From contig NZ_STGB01000006.1 of assembly GCF_005222815.1 (NCBI RefSeq), positions 186,001-250,000 of the forward strand: a stretch of 64,000 bases of DNA. Direction: 5' to 3'. This document shows, piece after piece, positions 24,851 through 33,930 of the stretch. A program made the position numbers and the translations under genes. Origin of the DNA: Roseomonas sp. AR75. Its GTDB lineage: Bacteria > Pseudomonadota > Alphaproteobacteria > Acetobacterales > Acetobacteraceae. The stretch's first letter is position 1. Every line of letters begins with the position of its first letter. The notes under the pieces were generated by a model. The model saw nothing but the letters and a program-made list of their open reading frames with translations. It was not told where the DNA came from and made no database searches.

Positions 24851-25915
24851 CTATCCCAGCAGCCGCCCGATCACCCGCGCCGTGTAGTCCACCACCGGCA
24901 CGATCCTGCCGTAGTTGATTCGCGTCGGCCCCACCACGCCGATCGCGCCGACGATCCGCTGGTCCTGGGCGCTGCGGAACGGCGCGACCACCATCGACAG
25001 GCCGGCGCTGTCGAACAGGCCGCTCTCCGCGCCGATGAAGATCTGCACGCCCTCGCCGCGCTGCGCGAGGTCCAGCAGGCGCAGCATCGTCTCCTGCGTC
25101 TCCAGCCGGTCGAACAGGGACTGGATCTCCTGCACGCGCTGCACCTGGTCCAGGTTCTGCAACAGCTTCGCCTGGCCCCGCAGGATCAGCGTGCCGCCGA
25201 CACCGCCCGACCAGGTGGCGAGACCCGCGGCGATCACCTGCTGCGTGAGTTCGTCGAGCGCCGTACGGTTCGCCGCCATCTCCGCCTGCACCGCGCTGCG
25301 GGTGTCGTCCAGCGTGCGGCCTGAAAGGCGGGCATTGAGGTAGTTGCCGGCCTGCACCAGCGCCGAGGGCGGCAGGCCGGGCGGCACCTCGATCACGCGG
25401 TTCTCCACCTGGCCATCGGCAGTGACCAGCACCACCAGCGCGCGGCCGGGGCCGAGGGCGACGAACTCGATATGCCGAAGCGGCGCCTCGCTTTTCGGCG
25501 CAACCACCAGTCCGGCCGCGCCGGCCAGGCCTGACAGCATCTGCCCCGCCTCGGCCAACGTGTCCTGCAGGCTGCGGCCGCCGGCGGCGCAGCGGGCGGC
25601 AATGGCGTCCCGCTCCTCCTCCGGCAGGGCTCCGAATTGCAGCAGCCCGTCCACGAAGAGGCGCAGGCCGCGCTCGGTCGGCAGGCGCCCGGCGGAGGTG
25701 TGCGGGGCAAACAGCAGGCCGGCATCCTCCAGATCCGCCATAACGTTGCGGATCGTGGCCGGGGAGAGCGCCTGCGGCAGGCGGCGGGAGAGGGTGCGGC
25801 TGCCCACCGGCTCCCCGGTCGCGACGTAGAGCTCCACCAACTCGCGCAGGATGGCGGCGCCGCGGTCGTCCAGGCCGGGCGGCAGCGGCGGCACCGCGGC
25901 GGCGGAGAGAGACAT
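24851..25915 (-). CDS. hrcA: Heat-inducible transcription repressor HrcA
   Basis: Represses chaperone operons by binding CIRCE elements and needs GroEL for activity. 354 residues. The winged-helix DNA-binding domain covers about 15-90 (DDRGAAILRELVELYVATGE, GSRTLSRRLPQALSPATIRN, LEDAGLLFAPHTSAGRLPTE), followed by the GAF-like core and the C-terminal block GVVGPTRINYGRIVPVVDYT. The start MSLSAAAVPP is used. No CIRCE element was seen upstream, and grpE, the usual downstream partner in alphaproteobacteria, is absent; the AT-richer stretch lies there instead. Confidence 0.95.
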   Translation of the reverse strand: MSLSAAAVPPLPPGLDDRGAAILRELVELYVATGEPVGSRTLSRRLPQALSPATIRNVMADLEDAGLLFAPHTSAGRLPTERGLRLFVDGLLQFGALPEEERDAIAARCAAGGRSLQDTLAEAGQMLSGLAGAAGLVVAPKSEAPLRHIEFVALGPGRALVVLVTADGQVENRVIEVPPGLPPSALVQAGNYLNARLSGRTLDDTRSAVQAEMAANRTALDELTQQVIAAGLATWSGGVGGTLILRGQAKLLQNLDQVQRVQEIQSLFDRLETQETMLRLLDLAQRGEGVQIFIGAESGLFDSAGLSMVVAPFRSAQDQRIVGAIGVVGPTRINYGRIVPVVDYTARVIGRLLG

Positions 25916-25968
25916 GGCCGGCGCCCGGACGGGGCGCGGTGGCCGGTGCATCGGACCCATCGTCCACA

Positions 25969-25998
25969 AGAGTAGGGAAGCGGCGCGTCCGGGGTCAA
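25969..25998 (-). promoter_or_regulatory. Predicted sigma70 promoter of hrcA
   Basis: Minus strand TTGACC (25998-25993), 18-base spacer, TACTCT (25974-25969), placing the start of transcription about 45 bases before the hrcA ATG. Confidence 0.55.
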
Positions 25999-26042
25999 CC
26001 GCGCCTGGACGCAGGGTCGGCGCCATCGCAGGGTGCGCCGCG

Positions 26043-26678
26043 ATGCGCCGCCCCGCCCTTCTCGCGCTGCTCGCCAGCCTCGCCGCCGCGCCGGCACTGG
26101 CGCAGGACGATCCGTGGACGGCCTGCGGCCGCGCCATCGCGGAGGCCGAGCGCGGCGCCGGCATCCCTTCCGGCCTGCTGCTGGCCATCGCGCGGGTGGA
26201 AAGCGGCCGTCCGGCGCCGGGCGGGGGGGGCGCGCCCTGGCCCTTCGCCATCAACGCCGATGGCAGCGGGCGCTTCCCCGCCACGAAGCAGGCCGCCATC
26301 GCCGAGGTCGAGGCGCTGCGCGCCCGCGGCATCCGCTCGATGGATGTGGGCTGCATGCAGGTGAACCTGTTCCATCACCCGAACGCGTTCGCGGATCTCG
26401 ACGCCGCCTTCGATCCGCCGCGGAACGTGGCCTATGCCGTGCGATTCCTGCGCGACCTGCGGACACGAACGGGCAACTGGTCCGATGCCGTGGCGCAATA
26501 CCATTCGATGGAGCCGGGGCGGGGCCTCGCCTATCACTCGCGCGTGCGCATCGCGCGCGTGGCGGGCGGCACGCTGCTGTCCTCGCCTGCCGTGCTGCGG
26601 GGTCTTTGTGCACCGGGGCGGCAGGCGGCGGTGCTGGTCGGACGCAACGGCAAGCCGCGGATCGTCTGCCGGCGCTGA
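26043..26678 (+). CDS. Lytic transglycosylase, SLT fold
   Basis: A periplasmic 211-residue peptidoglycan lyase. The signal peptide MRRPALLALLASLAAAPALA is cleaved at residue 20. The catalytic Glu is E53 in AIARVESGRPAPG. Further motifs are PWPFAINADGSG, the MDVGCMQVNLFHHPNAF block (the usual GxMQvN motif of the family) and the WSDAVAQYHS segment near 165. Cleaves the glycan strand to 1,6-anhydro ends, for cell wall remodelling or insertion of envelope complexes. Divergent from hrcA. Confidence 0.9.
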   Translation: MRRPALLALLASLAAAPALAQDDPWTACGRAIAEAERGAGIPSGLLLAIARVESGRPAPGGGGAPWPFAINADGSGRFPATKQAAIAEVEALRARGIRSMDVGCMQVNLFHHPNAFADLDAAFDPPRNVAYAVRFLRDLRTRTGNWSDAVAQYHSMEPGRGLAYHSRVRIARVAGGTLLSSPAVLRGLCAPGRQAAVLVGRNGKPRIVCRR

Positions 26679-26688
26679 GGCGGCCGGC

Positions 26689-26714
26689 GCATCCGGGTTG
26701 CCCTGTCGCCCGTA
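26689..26714 (+). promoter_or_regulatory. Predicted ECF promoter of the sigma/anti-sigma operon
   Basis: A -35 element GCATCC (26689-26694), 16 bases, then CGTA (26711-26714) within CCCGTAGCGCC. The same arrangement, base for base outside the spacer, precedes the DUF4394 gene. -35 elements ending in ATCC are known for sigma factors paired with RskA-type anti-sigmas. It implies autoregulation. Confidence 0.6.
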
Positions 26715-26734
26715 GCGCCTGCATGGTTGCCACG

Positions 26735-27274
26735 ATGAACGCCCCCACCGACCTTGCGCCGCTGCTGGCCGCCGTGGCGCGCGGCGATCGTGCGGCGCTG
26801 CGTGGCGTGTATGAACGTCAGTCGGTGCGGTTGTTCGGCGTGGCCAACGCCATCCTGCGCGACCGGGACGCCGCGGCCGATGCCCTGCAGGACGCCTTCC
26901 TGCGCGTGGCGCGGCGCGCCGGGCAATTCGACCCGGCGCGCGGCAGCGCGGAGGCCTGGCTCGCCGCCATCGTGCGCCACGCCGCGCTCGACATCGCCCG
27001 TGCCCGCGGGCGGGAGATCCCGACCGACGATCCCGCGCTGGGCGACCAGCCGGTGGAGGCCGATGCGCTGGACCGCGTCGCTGCCAGCGCCGAAGGCCGC
27101 CGCCTGCGCGACTGCCTGGCCGCGCTGGAGGCGAAGAACCGCGAGGGCATCCTGCTGGCCTTCGTGCATGGCCTTTCGCATGCGCAGATCGCTGCGCGGC
27201 TGGAGATCCCGCTCGGCACAGCGAAGGCCTGGATCCGGCGCGGCCTGCTGCGGCTGCGGGAGTGCCTGGCATGA
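26735..27274 (+). CDS. ECF-type RNA polymerase sigma factor
   Basis: A 179-residue extracytoplasmic-function sigma factor. Region 2 (residues about 15-80) contains RDAAADALQDAFLRVARRAG and WLAAIVRHAALDIARARGRE. Region 4 (about 120-179) has GLSHAQIAARLEIPLGTAKA and WIRRGLLRLRECL. The start is taken as ATG 26735; an in-frame ATG at 26723 would lie practically at the predicted transcription start. Its stop overlaps the anti-sigma start (ATGA). The pairing with an RskA-like anti-sigma and a DUF4394 protein is a recurring arrangement. The activating signal is unknown. Confidence 0.93.
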   Translation: MNAPTDLAPLLAAVARGDRAALRGVYERQSVRLFGVANAILRDRDAAADALQDAFLRVARRAGQFDPARGSAEAWLAAIVRHAALDIARARGREIPTDDPALGDQPVEADALDRVAASAEGRRLRDCLAALEAKNREGILLAFVHGLSHAQIAARLEIPLGTAKAWIRRGLLRLRECLA

Positions 27275-27957
27275 TCCCGGCCGATCCCGCAGCCCGCGAC
27301 GCGCTGGCCGCCGAATACGTGCTCGGCACCTTGGAGGCGAGGGAAGCGACCGAGGTGGCGCACGCCTTGGCCACCGACGCCGCTTTGGCCGAAGCGGTGG
27401 CGCGGTGGGAGGCGCGGCTGGCGCCGCTCGCCGCGCTGGCGATGCCGGAGGCGCCGCCACCCGATCTCTGGTCGCGCATCGAGGCGAAGCTCGACCCCAG
27501 GCCCGCGGCGCCCGCGGCGTGGTGGCGGAAGCTGGCCGATCCCTGGCGGATTGGCGCGCTCGGTGCGACCGCCGTCGCGGCGGGGCTGGCGGCGTTCATC
27601 CTGCTGCGCCCCGCGCCCGCGCCGATGCTGATGACGGTGCTGCTGACCGACCAGCAGCAGCCCGCCTGGCTGGTGCAGGCCGAGGGCCGGGAGATCCGCC
27701 TGGCCGCGCTGAACACCCGCCCGCCGCCGTCCGATCGCGTGCTGGAACTGTGGGCGCTGCCGCAAGGTGCGACGGCGCCAACCTCGCTCGGCCTGATCCC
27801 CTCGGATGGGCGCGTGACGGTGCGGCCGACCACCATCCGGCCCTCGCCGGGCATGCTGATCGAGATCACGCTGGAGCCGCCGGGGGGCTCGCCCATCGGG
27901 CGACCGACCGGTCCTATCCAGTTCATCGGCCGCTTGGCGCCGGCCGCGGGGACGTAG
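27271..27957 (+). CDS. RskA-like membrane anti-sigma factor
   Basis: A 228-residue single-pass membrane protein that should hold the preceding sigma factor inactive. Residues 1-75 form the cytoplasmic sigma-binding part (AAEYVLGTLEAREATEVAHA, then WEARLAPLAALA). A membrane helix spans about 97-112 (GALGATAVAAGLAAFILL). The periplasmic C-terminal domain is of the RskA type (RLAALNTRPPPSDRVLELWA and PTTIRPSPGMLIEITLEPPG). It lacks the zinc-binding HxxxCxxC motif of ZAS anti-sigmas. Translationally coupled to the sigma gene by an ATGA overlap. Confidence 0.9.
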   Translation: MIPADPAARDALAAEYVLGTLEAREATEVAHALATDAALAEAVARWEARLAPLAALAMPEAPPPDLWSRIEAKLDPRPAAPAAWWRKLADPWRIGALGATAVAAGLAAFILLRPAPAPMLMTVLLTDQQQPAWLVQAEGREIRLAALNTRPPPSDRVLELWALPQGATAPTSLGLIPSDGRVTVRPTTIRPSPGMLIEITLEPPGGSPIGRPTGPIQFIGRLAPAAGT

Positions 27958-27959
27958 CC

Positions 27960-28292
27960 CTACCGCCGCTTGCGCGGCTTCGGCGCGGCGAGGGCATGCG
28001 CTGCGTTCAGCGCGGCGACCAGCACCGCCTCCTCGACCGAAGCCAGGTCGCAGCGCGTCGCGCCCATGCGGCCCCAGCCGCCCGGAACCGGGCTGAAGGC
28101 GCCGGGGGCACGCTCGCAGAAATGGTCGCGCAGATCCGGGTCGAACATCAGGTTGATGTCGCCCGCCACGGGATCGAGCGTCGCGAAGGTCTTGCGCGGC
28201 GTGCGGAAGGCGGTGCGATGGAAATGCGGCGCTTCCGTCGCCGCCGGCAGGGCGAGAGCAAGGGCGCGGGCGCGATCGGGACTGACGGCCAT
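27960..28292 (-). CDS. MmcQ/YjbR family protein
   Basis: A 110-residue CyaY-like fold protein of the MmcQ/YjbR family, often annotated as DNA-binding on thin evidence. Typical features are ALALPAATEAPHFHRTAFRT, KTFATL and the Trp-Gly-Arg block GGWGRMGATRCDLA, ending in a basic PKPRKRR tail. It converges with the anti-sigma gene two bases away and is probably unrelated to the sigma system. Confidence 0.85.
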   Translation of the reverse strand: MAVSPDRARALALALPAATEAPHFHRTAFRTPRKTFATLDPVAGDINLMFDPDLRDHFCERAPGAFSPVPGGWGRMGATRCDLASVEEAVLVAALNAAHALAAPKPRKRR

Positions 28293-28354
28293 GCCCGCAG
28301 CATGACGCCCCGTGTCGGCACGGCAACCGGCCGACGAAATTATTCGGCTCGCCT

Positions 28355-28380
28355 GCATCCGCCCATCGCGCCGACCCGTA
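28355..28380 (+). promoter_or_regulatory. Predicted ECF promoter of the DUF4394 gene
   Basis: GCATCC (28355-28360), 16 bases, CGTA (28377-28380). The flanks GCATCCG and CCCGTAGCGCC match those before the sigma gene exactly, with the same 13-base unrelated spacer length between the shared blocks. It predicts that the DUF4394 gene is a direct target. Confidence 0.6.
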
Positions 28381-28431
28381 GCGCCAGCAGCGGGGCCGTT
28401 CGGCGCCGCGCCACAAGGCAGGAGATCCGGT

Positions 28432-29217
28432 ATGACGACCACACTCCGTTGCGCGCTGCTGGCGGCCGGGATGATCGCGGCCGCGCAGGCCGCCGAGGCC
28501 ACCACGCTGATCGGCCTCACCGCCGACAACATGCTGCTGCGCATCGACAGCGAGACGCGCCGCGCCAGCGCGCCCGTTCGCATCACCGGCGCCGATGGCC
28601 GGCTGCTCGGCATCGACCAGCGCCCCGCCGACGGCAAGCTGTATGGCGTGACGGAGCGCGGGCAGATCGTCACGCTCGATCCGATGACCGGCGCCGCGAC
28701 GCAGGTGTCCCGGCTGAACATGCCCTTCGAGAGCGGCGGGCGCGCCGTGGTGGACTTCAACCCCGTCGCCAACCGTCTGCGCCTGATGGGCATGACCGGC
28801 GTGAATTTCCGCGTGAACGTGGATAATGGCGAGGTGGCGCGCGACGGCACGCTGAAATACCAGGCCGGCGGCCAGTTCGCCGAGACGACGCCGCGCATCG
28901 TTGCCGGAGCCTACACCAACAGCGTCGCGGGGACGACGACGACCGCGCTCTACACCATCGACACGCTGGTCGGGGCCTTCAACCTGCAGGCGCCGCCGAA
29001 TGACGGCGTGCAGCAGCCCAAGGGCATGTTCGGCACCAGCCTGCCGCCTGGCGTCGCCTTCGACATCCTGGCTGGCGAGGGCGGCGCCAATGCCGGCTTC
29101 GTCCTGGCGGCCGGCACGCTGCACAGGATCAACCTGGAGACCGGCGCGCTGACCGAAGCGGGCAGCGTGAGCGGCCTGCCGGGCAGCGAGCTTCTCGACA
29201 TCGCCGCGATGCGCTGA
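28432..29217 (+). CDS. DUF4394 secreted beta-propeller-like protein
   Basis: A 261-residue exported protein. The signal peptide MTTTLRCALLAAGMIAAAQA is cleaved near residue 20-24. The rest consists of repeated beta strands with blocks such as LIGLTADNMLLRIDSETRRA, GIDQRPADGKLYGVTERGQI and VVDFNPVANRLRLMGMTGVN, typical of DUF4394. Function is not established. GGAGA lies eight bases before the ATG. Position and promoter tie it to the neighbouring ECF sigma system. Confidence 0.9.
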   Translation: MTTTLRCALLAAGMIAAAQAAEATTLIGLTADNMLLRIDSETRRASAPVRITGADGRLLGIDQRPADGKLYGVTERGQIVTLDPMTGAATQVSRLNMPFESGGRAVVDFNPVANRLRLMGMTGVNFRVNVDNGEVARDGTLKYQAGGQFAETTPRIVAGAYTNSVAGTTTTALYTIDTLVGAFNLQAPPNDGVQQPKGMFGTSLPPGVAFDILAGEGGANAGFVLAAGTLHRINLETGALTEAGSVSGLPGSELLDIAAMR

Positions 29218-29247
29218 CCCGATCCCCTCCCCAGTGCATCGAGGCGG

Positions 29248-29290
29248 CCCGCCGTCGTCGCGCCCCAGCGACGACGGCGGGAAGGCTTTT

Positions 29291-29291
<1 letters not shown>
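29248..29291 (+). terminator. Rho-independent terminator after DUF4394 gene
   Basis: CCCGCCGTCGTCGC, a six-base loop, GCGACGACGGCGGG, then AAGGCTTTTT. A perfect 14-bp stem. It ends within the stop codon of the convergent aldolase gene. Confidence 0.85.
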
Positions 29292-30088
<797 letters not shown>

Positions 30089-30171
30089 GGCGGCTTTCCT
30101 CCGTCGTGGCGGGCTGATGGCGTTGCCGCCTTTATCGCGCGGAAGCGGCGGCAGGCAAAGCGGCCGGCCGG

Positions 30172-31497
30172 CTACTCCGTCCGCAAGGCCTGGATCGGGT
30201 CGAGCATGGCCGCGCGGCGGGCGGGCCAGAAGCCGAAGAACAGGCCGGTCAGGCCCGATACGGCCACCGCCAGTCCCACCGCATCCCACTGGATCAGCAC
30301 CGGCCAGCCGGCCCATTGCGACATGAGCTGCGACACCCCGATGCCCGCCGCCACGCCCGCGGCCCCGCCGAGCAGCGCGAGCGTCACCGCTTCCAGCAGG
30401 AACTGCCAGAGGATGTCGCGCCGCCTGGCGCCCACGGCCAGCCGCAACCCGATCTCCCGCGTGCGCTCCGTCACGCTCACCAGCATGATGTTCATCACCC
30501 CGATCCCGCCCACCACCAGCGACACGGCGGCGACGGCGGCGAGCAGCGTGGAGAGGGTGCGCGCGGAGGCGTCGCGCGTCGCGGCCACCTCCGCCAGATT
30601 GCGGATCTGCACCGTGTCGGGCTCGTTCGCGACCACGCGGTGGCGCTGGCGGAACAGCGCACGGAGCTGTTCCTCCACCACCTTCAGGTCCTCGCCCTCA
30701 TGCACCTTCACGCTGATCGCGTTGACCGAGCGGAACCAGGCGCGCGACGCGCCCATGATGGACCGCCGCGCGGTCCAGAAGGGGATCAGCACGATGTCGT
30801 CCTGGTCCCAGCCGCCCTGGCCCTCGCCCTTGGCCGCGAGCACGCCCGCCACCTCGAAGGGCGTCGTGCGGATGCGCACCTGCTGGCCGACCGGATCGGC
30901 CTCGCCGAACAGGTTCTGCGCGACGGTGGCGCCGAGCAGCGCGAGCTTGCGCCCGCCGGCCGCTTCCTCCGGCGTGAAGAAGCGGCCGGCGGCGAGCGTC
31001 CATTCATGCGCGACCAGGTATTCCGGGTCGATGCCCTGCACGAAGGTCGGCCAGTTCTGGTTCTGGGCGACAAGCTGCTGCGGGCTGCGGATGAAGCCGG
31101 CGGCGACTTCGACCGCGGGCAGTTCGCGCTCGATCGCGCGGGCGTCATCCCAGGTGAGGTTCTGGCGCGCGCCCGCGCCCATGCGCACGCCGCCGAGGTT
31201 GATGCTGCCGGGCGTGATGACCAGCAGGTTCGATCCCAGGCTGCGGATCTGCGCCAGCACCTGTTCCCGCGCGCCGGCGCCGACGCCGACGGTCGCGATC
31301 ACCGCAGCGACGCCGATGAAGATGCCGAGCGCGGTGAGCATCGCGCGCAGCTTGTTGGCGGCGAGCGCGGAGAGCGCGCCCCGCACGGCTTCGGGGAAGT
31401 CCATCCCGGGGCGGGTGGGCGGGAGAGGTGGGAGGATGCGCGCGGCGGCCTGCGTCGCGTTGGCCGCGGCCGTGCGGGTGGGGCGCTCGATGGTCAC
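30172..31497 (-). CDS. MacB-type ABC transporter permease
   Basis: A 441-residue permease of the MacB/FtsX fold without a fused ATPase. The first helix lies at about 50-75 (LRAMLTALGIFIGVAAVIAT), a large periplasmic domain follows (80-310), then three C-terminal helices starting with LLAAVAAVSLVVGGIGVMNI and the signature MLVSVTERTREIGLRLAVGA. Its ATG overlaps the ATPase stop by four bases. Together with the ATPase and adaptor it should form a tripartite exporter for a periplasmic substrate such as a lipid, peptide or drug. Confidence 0.93.
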   Translation of the reverse strand: MTIERPTRTAAANATQAAARILPPLPPTRPGMDFPEAVRGALSALAANKLRAMLTALGIFIGVAAVIATVGVGAGAREQVLAQIRSLGSNLLVITPGSINLGGVRMGAGARQNLTWDDARAIERELPAVEVAAGFIRSPQQLVAQNQNWPTFVQGIDPEYLVAHEWTLAAGRFFTPEEAAGGRKLALLGATVAQNLFGEADPVGQQVRIRTTPFEVAGVLAAKGEGQGGWDQDDIVLIPFWTARRSIMGASRAWFRSVNAISVKVHEGEDLKVVEEQLRALFRQRHRVVANEPDTVQIRNLAEVAATRDASARTLSTLLAAVAAVSLVVGGIGVMNIMLVSVTERTREIGLRLAVGARRRDILWQFLLEAVTLALLGGAAGVAAGIGVSQLMSQWAGWPVLIQWDAVGLAVAVSGLTGLFFGFWPARRAAMLDPIQALRTE

Positions 31498-32237
31498 GCT
31501 GCCACGCCCTGCGGAAGCATCGCCGCCAGCGCCTCCGCCGCGTCGCGCGGCGCGTGCCGCGTATCCGCCACCAGCCGCCCGTCGCGGAAGCGCAGCATGC
31601 GCGCGGCGAAGCCAGCGACCTCGGCATCATGCGTCACCATCAGGATGGCGACGCCGGCCGCGTTCAGCGCCTGGAACAGCGCCATGATCTCCAGCCCCGT
31701 CACGGAATCCAGCGCGCCGGTCGGCTCGTCCGCCAGCAGCAGGTCCGGGCCGTTCACCAGCGCGCGCGCGATCGCCACGCGCTGCATCTGCCCGCCGGAG
31801 AGCTGGCTCGGCCGGTGGTGCAGCCGCTCGCCCAGCCCGACCATGGAAAGCGCCTCCGCCGCGCGGTCGCGGCGCAGGCGGCGACCCAGGCCGCGATAGA
31901 TCATCGGCAGCTCGACATTGCCCAGCGCATCCACCCGCGGCAGCAGGTTGAAGGACTGGAACACGAAGCCCAGCCGGCGCGAGCGCAACGCCGCCAGGCG
32001 GTCGGCGGAGAGCGCGCCGGTATCCTCGCCCATCAGCCGGTAACGGCCGCGCGTCGGGCGATCCAGGCATCCGATCAGGTTGAGGAAGGTGGACTTGCCC
32101 GAGCCGGACGGCCCCATCGCCGCGACGAAGGCGCCGGGCTCCACCGCGACCGAGACCTCCTGCAACGCAGGAACGACGCCCTCCCCGGCGGGGTAGTGGC
32201 GCGTCAGGCCCTCCGTCTCGATCAGCGCGCCGCTCAC
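31494..32237 (-). CDS. MacB/LolD-type ABC transporter ATPase
   Basis: A 247-residue ABC ATPase. Walker A is GPSGSGKSTFLNLIG near residue 43-57, Q-loop FVFQSFNLLPRV, signature QLSGGQMQRVAIARAL near 146-161, Walker B LLLADEPTGALDS. The start is GTG 32237, which overlaps the adaptor stop (GTGA). Both couplings in this operon use four-base overlaps, so equal synthesis of the three parts is expected. Confidence 0.93.
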   Translation of the reverse strand: MSGALIETEGLTRHYPAGEGVVPALQEVSVAVEPGAFVAAMGPSGSGKSTFLNLIGCLDRPTRGRYRLMGEDTGALSADRLAALRSRRLGFVFQSFNLLPRVDALGNVELPMIYRGLGRRLRRDRAAEALSMVGLGERLHHRPSQLSGGQMQRVAIARALVNGPDLLLADEPTGALDSVTGLEIMALFQALNAAGVAILMVTHDAEVAGFAARMLRFRDGRLVADTRHAPRDAAEALAAMLPQGVAA

Positions 32238-33853
32238 CGGATGCTCCGCGGCGCACCGGCGGAGGCGCTGCGCGTCGCGCGCTCCGTGCCGATGACCACC
32301 TGCATGCCGTCCTCGAGGCCGCTGATGATCTCGGTAAGGCTGCCATCGGTGAGGCCGCTGCGGACCGCCATGGCGCGCGGTGCGCCGGTGGCCTCGTCCA
32401 ACACCCACACGGTGCCGGCGGTGCCCCGCCCGGCGCCGCCGCCGCGCCCGGTGGCGAGCTTGGCGCGCTGGTCGCCGGTCAGCGCGCCGTTGAAGCGCGC
32501 GATCAGGCGCCGCCGCGCTGCCTGGGCCTGCACGCGGCGCGCCTCGCCATCCTGCGCCAGCGCCGCCATCCTTTCGCGGAACTCCGCTTCGGCCGCCGCG
32601 ATCTCGGTGCGCTGCGCGGCGGTCAGGTCCTCCAGCTCGCGCAGCGCCTGCGCGATCATGTCGCGGCTGGCTTCCACCGCGGCGCCGCCTTCCGCGCCGC
32701 TGCCCGGCGGCCGCCAGCGCAGCGCGGCATTGGGCACGCGCAGCACATCCTCGCGCTGGTCGGCAATGATGCGCATGTTCGCCGTCATGCCCGGTAGCAT
32801 CCGCCCGCCGACATTCGGCGCGGCGATCACCACCGTGTAGGTCACCACGTTCTGCACCGTGGTGGGGACCAGGCGGATCTCCTTCACGCGGCCTTCCAGC
32901 GGGAAGGCGGGATGTGCGGCGACGGTGAAGGTCACCGTCTGCCCGGCGCGGATGCGGCCGATGTCGCTCTCGTCCACTGTTGCCCAGACCTCCATCTCGT
33001 CCAGGCTGGCGGCGATCATGAACAGGATCGGCGATTGCAGGCTGGCCGCGACGGTCTGGCCGATGTCGATGTTGCGCGAGATCACCACGCCGTCGATCGG
33101 CGCGCGGATCGTCGCGTTCGCCAGGTCCACCTCCACCTGGCGCAGCTGCGCGGCGCGCTGCGCCTCCGCCGCCTCCGCCGCCGTCACCTGCGCCGCGGCG
33201 GTGCGCTGCGCCGCCTCCGCGCCGAGCAGCTCGGCCTGCTGCTGGGCGATGGCGGCGCGGGCGGCGGCGGTCTCCGCGCGCAGCCGCTCCGCCAGGAAGC
33301 GGGCGCGGGACAGGTCGCGCTCCGCGTTCACGCCACGGCTGCGCAGTTCCTGTGCGCGGGCGAGTTCGGCATCGGCGTCGCGCATCTGCGCTTCGGCGCT
33401 GTCCAGCCGGGCGCGGGCGGAATCGAGCTGGGCGCGGGCGGAGTCGAGATCGGCGGCCGCCTTGTCGCCATTGGCGCGGGCCACCAGCACCGCGGCGCTG
33501 GCGGATTGCAGGTCGGCCTCCGCGGCGGCCTGCCGCGCCTCGATGGTGCGGGTGTCGAGCCGCGCGACGGGCTGGCCGGCCGTGACGCGGCTGTTGAAGT
33601 CGGCGAAGAGCTCCCGGATCTGGCCGGACAGCTGGCTGCCGACCTGCACGGACAGCACCGGATTCACCGTGCCGGTGGCGGAGACGACCGCAGTGATGGT
33701 GCCGCGATCGACCTCCGCCAGGCGCAGGCGTGGGCCATCGGTGGCGGCGCCGCCCGCCCAGCCGGGCAGCCAGCCGCTCGCGGGCGCACCGGCCCACCAC
33801 CCGGCGGCGCCGAGCAGGGCAAGCACGATCAGGATCAGCGGCAGGCGGCGCAT
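32234..33853 (-). CDS. MacA-like periplasmic adaptor with LTxxQ-containing insert
   Basis: A 539-residue membrane fusion protein anchored by an N-terminal helix (LPLILIVLALLGAAGWWAG). After the barrel-sandwich part (SATGTVNPVLSVQVGSQLSG) there is a long alpha-helical hairpin (about 85-250) rich in Ala, Arg and Gln, then the lipoyl half (NATIRAPIDGVVISRNIDIG) and beta-barrel. Between VPNAALRWRPPG (about 380) and GTVWVLDEATGAP (about 470) lies an extra roughly 80-residue helical segment with LTAAQRTEI and LTGDQRAKL, reminiscent of Spy/CpxP LTxxQ motifs. It is longer than typical MacA (about 370-400). First gene of the export operon, divergent from the ketopantoate reductase gene. Confidence 0.9.
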   Translation of the reverse strand: MRRLPLILIVLALLGAAGWWAGAPASGWLPGWAGGAATDGPRLRLAEVDRGTITAVVSATGTVNPVLSVQVGSQLSGQIRELFADFNSRVTAGQPVARLDTRTIEARQAAAEADLQSASAAVLVARANGDKAAADLDSARAQLDSARARLDSAEAQMRDADAELARAQELRSRGVNAERDLSRARFLAERLRAETAAARAAIAQQQAELLGAEAAQRTAAAQVTAAEAAEAQRAAQLRQVEVDLANATIRAPIDGVVISRNIDIGQTVAASLQSPILFMIAASLDEMEVWATVDESDIGRIRAGQTVTFTVAAHPAFPLEGRVKEIRLVPTTVQNVVTYTVVIAAPNVGGRMLPGMTANMRIIADQREDVLRVPNAALRWRPPGSGAEGGAAVEASRDMIAQALRELEDLTAAQRTEIAAAEAEFRERMAALAQDGEARRVQAQAARRRLIARFNGALTGDQRAKLATGRGGGAGRGTAGTVWVLDEATGAPRAMAVRSGLTDGSLTEIISGLEDGMQVVIGTERATRSASAGAPRSIR

Positions 33854-33930
33854 CGCGGCCCCTATTTGCGCCCGGTGTTGTAACCCGCCTATCTCCACGG
33901 CGCATCCGGTGATGGGCGGGGAGGGGCAGC

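Noticed and set aside
25916..26042. CIRCE operator before hrcA
   Set aside because: Neither TTAGCACTC nor its inverted partner is present in the 127-base gap.
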